From KBS-96 sp964247975 (GTDB taxonomy: Bacteria; Acidobacteriota; Terriglobia; Bryobacterales; Bryobacteraceae): 64,000 bases of DNA. Where the stretch lies: positions 43,197-107,196 of the forward strand of contig CAXTWH010000014.1 in assembly GCA_964247975.1 (NCBI GenBank), written 5' to 3'. Positions within the stretch are counted from its first letter, which is position 1. Every line of letters begins with the position of its first letter. Both the position numbers and the translations under genes were made by a program. Shown here piece after piece: positions 60,502 through 64,000 of this stretch. The notes under the pieces were generated by a model, which did no database searches, had not been told where the DNA came from, and worked only from the letters and a program-made list of their open reading frames with translations.

Positions 60502-63207
60502 ATGATAACTCTTCCGGAAGCTCGTTTGCTAGTCCTGTTTTGTGCCACTGTTTCTCTTCTCCCAGCACAGCATGTTCCTGTTCCGGTTCCGCATAGGCCG
60601 GTTCCGTCCAGACTGCCGGACCTGAAACAGTCGCCTAAACCAGCTACTGCCCGTTCCATGGTCGGCGGCCCCTGGATGATCGATGCCAATTTCCGTTCTG
60701 TGCTGCATATCCGAAACGATGTTCGAACGGCGGCGATTACGGTAACGCCCGTTCTATACCTGAGCAACGGAAAGAGTTACCCGCTGCTGCCGGTGCAACT
60801 CTCGGCCGGTGGAAGCGTTTCCTTGAATCTCAATGATATGCTTCAGCAGCAGGGAATCGCCGGTTGGGCAACCCTATCGGGATATGTGGAATTGCAATAT
60901 CAGTGGCCGTGGGACGCGCTCTGCGCGACCATTCAAAACCTCGATGCGGTTCACAGTGAGCTGTTCAATTTCAGCTTGATGCCCGGGCCATCTTCGCTCG
61001 ATAGTTCCGAGCAAGCGACAGATATACACCTCGAAGGGATGTGGTGGAAGCAGGAGCCCGGGGTGACTGGGTTCCTTTCGCTATCCAACGTGAAGACGGC
61101 AGCAATGGATGCTCAGGTCCAGGTGACCGATGCAGCCGGGCAGTCCATCAAAGAATACGCTCTGTCGATCCCCTCTCATGCGACAACCACGATGCGATTA
61201 TTCGATGCGGCGGATTCACTAGCGCAGGCGGGCGGAGTTCAAGTCTCCTTTTCGGGTTCGCAAGCCGATCTGATTGTGAATGGCGGCTTAGAGGATCAAC
61301 GGACCGGGTATTCGGCCAATCTGGGATTCTCACAGTTGCCGATGGGTTCCGGTTCGCAGCTATCGCATTACGCGGCAGTGGGAGTGATGACCGGGGCTGC
61401 CGATCCGATGATGCATTTCCCGGCGGGAACGGTGTTTACGCCTTATCTGGTCGCTCGCAACCTGGCTCAGCAAGCCGTGACCCTCAGGCCGATGCTGTAT
61501 TGGATGCAGGCGGGAGCGCCACATTCCTATGCAGCGCCGTCCCAATCGATGGCGCCCCGGACCACCCGGAACCTGGATGTGCGCGGTCTGCTCAACGCAG
61601 CCGGTCTTGCCGACTTCAACGGATCTGTCAATTTCGAATTCGACATCACCGGCCCCGCTCACAGCGTTCTTCTGACGGCCGGGAGCGTGGACCGGAAGAA
61701 CACCTATGTCTTCTCCGTTGCTGTAGCGGCCGTGAAGGAGAGCCTCGCTAAAGAACTTTCCCGTTGGAGCACCGCGAACGGCGACGATACGATGGTGACC
61801 GTTTGGAACCCCGCTGACGAGGCTCAGGACTTCGCTTTTACTCTCTTCTACCCGGGTGGGCAATACGTGCTGCCGATTCATCTGGAAGCTAAGGCTACCC
61901 GTTCGTTCGATATCTCGGAAGTGATCGCCGGCGGTGTGCCCGATGCGGGCGGCAGTGTTGTCCCGCTCTCCATTCAGGAGGGCAGCGCGGAACTGTCGGG
62001 GAGCCGGGGCGAAGTGGAACACATTCTGGCCGTCTTCGATGCCGGAACCTACAACGTGCAAAAAGCTACTTGCGGACTCTACTGCCAAACCTGCCAAGGA
62101 GCTACCAATTGGTGGATCGTCGATGATCCGTTTGCCGTGCCGCTTGCCAATAGTCACCAATTAACGATGCACGTTCAATACCATACCGGGACACAATACG
62201 ACCACACGCAGAGCAGCAGTTGGAGTTCGTCCAACACAAGCATCGCCACTGTGAGTTCGGGCCTGGTGCAAGGCATTTCGGCCGGAGCGGCAACCGCCTA
62301 TGCGGAGAACGACAGCGAACCGATCTACAGCAACACTTGTCAGGGCTTGGTCATTGACTGCCCCCTCAACAGCGGGGTGCAAGCGCAATCGCCGGGAATG
62401 GTGCCGGTTTTGTCTTGCAGCCCGGCACCCGTGACGAGGGGGCAAACAGTTACCTGTACGATCCAAGGAGGATCGGGCGTACAGGGTTCGAACTGGACTT
62501 TCTCGGGAAGCGATGGACATAGTGTTTCTGGACCATCGAATGCAACCTCTTGGAGTGGAGTTGTTGCGATCTCTGGAACGGTGTCGGCCACGGCCAATTA
62601 CAACGGAGCTACAGCAAATCTTCAGGCTTCTATTAGCGTCACACCGCGCAGCCCTCTCACCGTAGCAATGCCCCCAATGCCGAGCACACCAGCCGCAAAT
62701 GGCACGCCTCCAATGCCGGCTTTGACCAGCCCTCCGTCTGGAGCGGAAGGAACATACGGTCAATCAGCATACGCTTATGTGTGGAGTTTTACTTCTGCAG
62801 CCATTAACAGCGGACCCAATACCGGCTACTCTTACATCTCAACCTTAACCGACACTTCCAAATACATTTACGAACTGAATCCCGGCTTGACGAACCCTCA
62901 GGATCCTTTCTACACCCATCAGTATGGAAGATGCGGGATTCCGTCCGTTTCGCAAATCGTCTCCGCTGTACAAACTCACGAATATGCCGGAAACCCAAGT
63001 CACTACTCCGAGATAGCAGCGGCTTTGAGCAGCAACAATCCAGGTGTGACAGCGGAAGCAGTGGTGGCACTTACTAGCGACATCAGGAACGTAGCAACTC
63101 AAAAGATCCAACCCGTGTATGACGCAGCCGTTCATGCAGGAGATGTCGAGCCCCCAACAAATCTTCCGCCTAACATCAATATTCCTCCGTACCAGCCTTG
63201 TCCTTAA
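60502..63207 (+). CDS. Large secreted protein with Ig-like domain, unknown function
   Basis: This 901-residue exported protein has a signal peptide (EARLLVLFCATVSLLPAQ). Residues 60-500 form repeated beta-sandwich units (FRSVLHIRNDVRTAAITVTP, TPYLVARNLAQQAVTLRPML, MVTVWNPADEAQDFAFTLFY), each like a module describing a scaffold of beta strands. A Big-2-like domain follows (about 530-610: SSWSSSNTSIATVSSGLVQG), then a PKD-like part (650-710), a Pro/Met-rich linker and a helical C-terminus. Cysteine pairs (TCGLYCQTC) may form disulfides outside the cell. I do not recognise the whole family, but such proteins are frequent in Acidobacteria. A fragment of a paralogue lies at the right edge. Confidence 0.7.
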   Translation: MITLPEARLLVLFCATVSLLPAQHVPVPVPHRPVPSRLPDLKQSPKPATARSMVGGPWMIDANFRSVLHIRNDVRTAAITVTPVLYLSNGKSYPLLPVQLSAGGSVSLNLNDMLQQQGIAGWATLSGYVELQYQWPWDALCATIQNLDAVHSELFNFSLMPGPSSLDSSEQATDIHLEGMWWKQEPGVTGFLSLSNVKTAAMDAQVQVTDAAGQSIKEYALSIPSHATTTMRLFDAADSLAQAGGVQVSFSGSQADLIVNGGLEDQRTGYSANLGFSQLPMGSGSQLSHYAAVGVMTGAADPMMHFPAGTVFTPYLVARNLAQQAVTLRPMLYWMQAGAPHSYAAPSQSMAPRTTRNLDVRGLLNAAGLADFNGSVNFEFDITGPAHSVLLTAGSVDRKNTYVFSVAVAAVKESLAKELSRWSTANGDDTMVTVWNPADEAQDFAFTLFYPGGQYVLPIHLEAKATRSFDISEVIAGGVPDAGGSVVPLSIQEGSAELSGSRGEVEHILAVFDAGTYNVQKATCGLYCQTCQGATNWWIVDDPFAVPLANSHQLTMHVQYHTGTQYDHTQSSSWSSSNTSIATVSSGLVQGISAGAATAYAENDSEPIYSNTCQGLVIDCPLNSGVQAQSPGMVPVLSCSPAPVTRGQTVTCTIQGGSGVQGSNWTFSGSDGHSVSGPSNATSWSGVVAISGTVSATANYNGATANLQASISVTPRSPLTVAMPPMPSTPAANGTPPMPALTSPPSGAEGTYGQSAYAYVWSFTSAAINSGPNTGYSYISTLTDTSKYIYELNPGLTNPQDPFYTHQYGRCGIPSVSQIVSAVQTHEYAGNPSHYSEIAAALSSNNPGVTAEAVVALTSDIRNVATQKIQPVYDAAVHAGDVEPPTNLPPNINIPPYQPCP

Positions 63208-63230
63208 TACCTTTGATCAGCGGTTCTGTC

Positions 63231-63845
63231 ATGCTTAAGATTTTCTTAGTTACTCTCTTTGCTCTTCAGACCTTAGCCCTGCCGATGCCGGACGAGGTTG
63301 ATTTATCTCGTTCGACTCAAGGCTTCCCGACGCAAACAGTATCTGGTCATGGATGTGGTGGTGGCGTATATGATGGCGTCACTCCTGATCGCGCCAGCTT
63401 CTGCAAGCCGTACTTTCCTGTTTCGCTGGAGATCACTGGAGCTCGGAAATCGTTCGCTAAGGACAAACCATCCGTGCTCGTAATACTGGTACGAAATACA
63501 AGCGATCAGCCCATCGAGCTACCCAGATCAACAATAAAGATAGAGCATGTTGACAAACAACTATTTCTCTCTTTTAGTGTTTATTCACAACCTAATTTAA
63601 AGGGGCTCAAGACAGTTTTTGCCTTCGGTGCCACAACAGTTCCTTCGTCGGTGGTTCGCGTTCCTCCACAGCAGGCAGTTACGTATCTGCTCCCGTTCGA
63701 CCGAAAGGCATATGCAACTAGTAATACAGAGCAAGTAGCCGTTACGGTCAGTGTCACCACGTATGAACTGCAACAAAACAAGGCGGACCCGATCAGCAAT
63801 GAAGTCGGATATGAGCTGACTACAAAACCATTTATTGTTAAGTAA
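63231..63845 (+). CDS. Small secreted protein, unknown function
   Basis: This 204-residue protein has a signal peptide (LKIFLVTLFALQTLALP) and then an all-beta domain: PVSLEITGARKSFAKDKPSV, VRNTSDQPIELPRSTIKIEH and YLLPFDRKAYATSNTEQVAV. The pattern of a domain with N-T-S-D-Q-P-I after a strand recalls Ig-like folds used by exported proteins. It lies 23 bases after the large secreted protein and probably is co-expressed. The ATG at 63231 places the signal peptide correctly. No family could be assigned. Confidence 0.6.
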   Translation: MLKIFLVTLFALQTLALPMPDEVDLSRSTQGFPTQTVSGHGCGGGVYDGVTPDRASFCKPYFPVSLEITGARKSFAKDKPSVLVILVRNTSDQPIELPRSTIKIEHVDKQLFLSFSVYSQPNLKGLKTVFAFGATTVPSSVVRVPPQQAVTYLLPFDRKAYATSNTEQVAVTVSVTTYELQQNKADPISNEVGYELTTKPFIVK

Positions 63846-63951
63846 GGTTTACCTTATCGGCTCCACTTACAATATCCTGTTGACAGCCGACAGCGTAAAC
63901 CAGAAAAGCACCTATTTTTTCGCGGTCTCCGTAGCCGCTTGCAGCAACTGA
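63844..63951 (+). pseudogene. Fragment of a paralogue of the large secreted protein
   Basis: In one frame this reads VYLIGSTYNILLTADSVNQK followed by STYFFAVSVAACSN and a stop. It resembles residues of the 901-aa protein near 390-415, which read ITGPAHSVLLTAGSVDRKNT and YVFSVAVAA. Only about 35 codons are present and they begin at the stop of the preceding gene, so this is a remnant, not a gene. More copies may lie beyond the window. Confidence 0.6.
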
Positions 63952-64000
63952 TACCGATTTGTCATCAGAGAGCAACAGGAGTAGACTGAGCTCAGCGTGT

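Noticed and set aside
62484..62493. A tRNA-like T-loop sequence (gggttcgaac)
   Set aside because: It lies inside the coding sequence of the large secreted protein and no acceptor or anticodon stems surround it.

Overview
The window looks like chromosomal DNA of an Acidobacteriota bacterium, probably of the Bryobacter/Solibacter group. This is inferred from the gene set: two Oar-type TonB-dependent receptors with a carboxypeptidase-regulatory N-terminus, a PSCyt1/DUF1549/DUF1553 protein paired with a DUF1501 protein, a Yellow/MRJP-like protein, large secreted Ig-like proteins, and 'urea carboxylase' genes with DUF1989 partners. GC content is moderate. No rRNA, tRNA, CRISPR array, prophage or intact insertion sequence was seen.

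Layout. (1) 1-7 kb is gene decay: the 3' end of ssuD, an Oar receptor broken by nonsense codons and frameshifts, an alpha/beta-hydrolase scrap, a broken GH32-like gene and a Uma2 gene with one internal stop. (2) 7-12 kb holds an SDR gene and an HxlR regulator transcribed divergently across a clear dyad, an orphan molybdenum hydroxylase large subunit and a Yellow-like secreted protein. (3) 11.8-22.7 kb is a complete carboxylase-based urea/guanidine nitrogen module. The minus strand carries cysteine-codon leader ORF > UAAP1 > UAAP2 > biotin carboxylase > allophanate hydrolase > aldo/keto reductase. The plus strand carries a dedicated ABC importer. (4) 22.6-28 kb is a DUF1549/1553 - DUF1501 - GPx-like operon. 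(5) 28-32.5 kb has a beta-propeller, a Phd/VapC pair whose toxin lacks one catalytic acid, and a second broken Oar receptor. (6) 32.7-36 kb has two hydrolases, a structured RNA element with a 28-codon ORF, and an atypical LuxR regulator. (7) 36-43.9 kb holds housekeeping genes on the minus strand: rpiB, pgi, murQ, murA, rhodanese, dps, a flavin reductase and a TolC-like channel. (8) 44-50.5 kb has three polytopic GT-C-like proteins and a methyltransferase, suggesting glycan or lipid-linked sugar work. (9) 50.6-55.3 kb is a Ter/Tel-type stress cassette with an unrecognised member that looks like a divergent TelA paralogue. (10) 55.3-64 kb has yqeY, a PHA-granule-type protein, an HtpX-like protease, an amidohydrolase, SUMT, a vanadium-haloperoxidase-like protein and a large secreted protein with a paralogue remnant at the right edge.

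The best candidates for something new are the short cysteine-rich ORF heading the urea/guanidine operon, the Ter/Tel cassette with its TelA-like partner, and the structured leader at 34963-35066 whose last hairpin buries the ribosome-binding site of a 28-codon ORF. All calls rest on reading the sequence and on knowledge of families; no database search was run.
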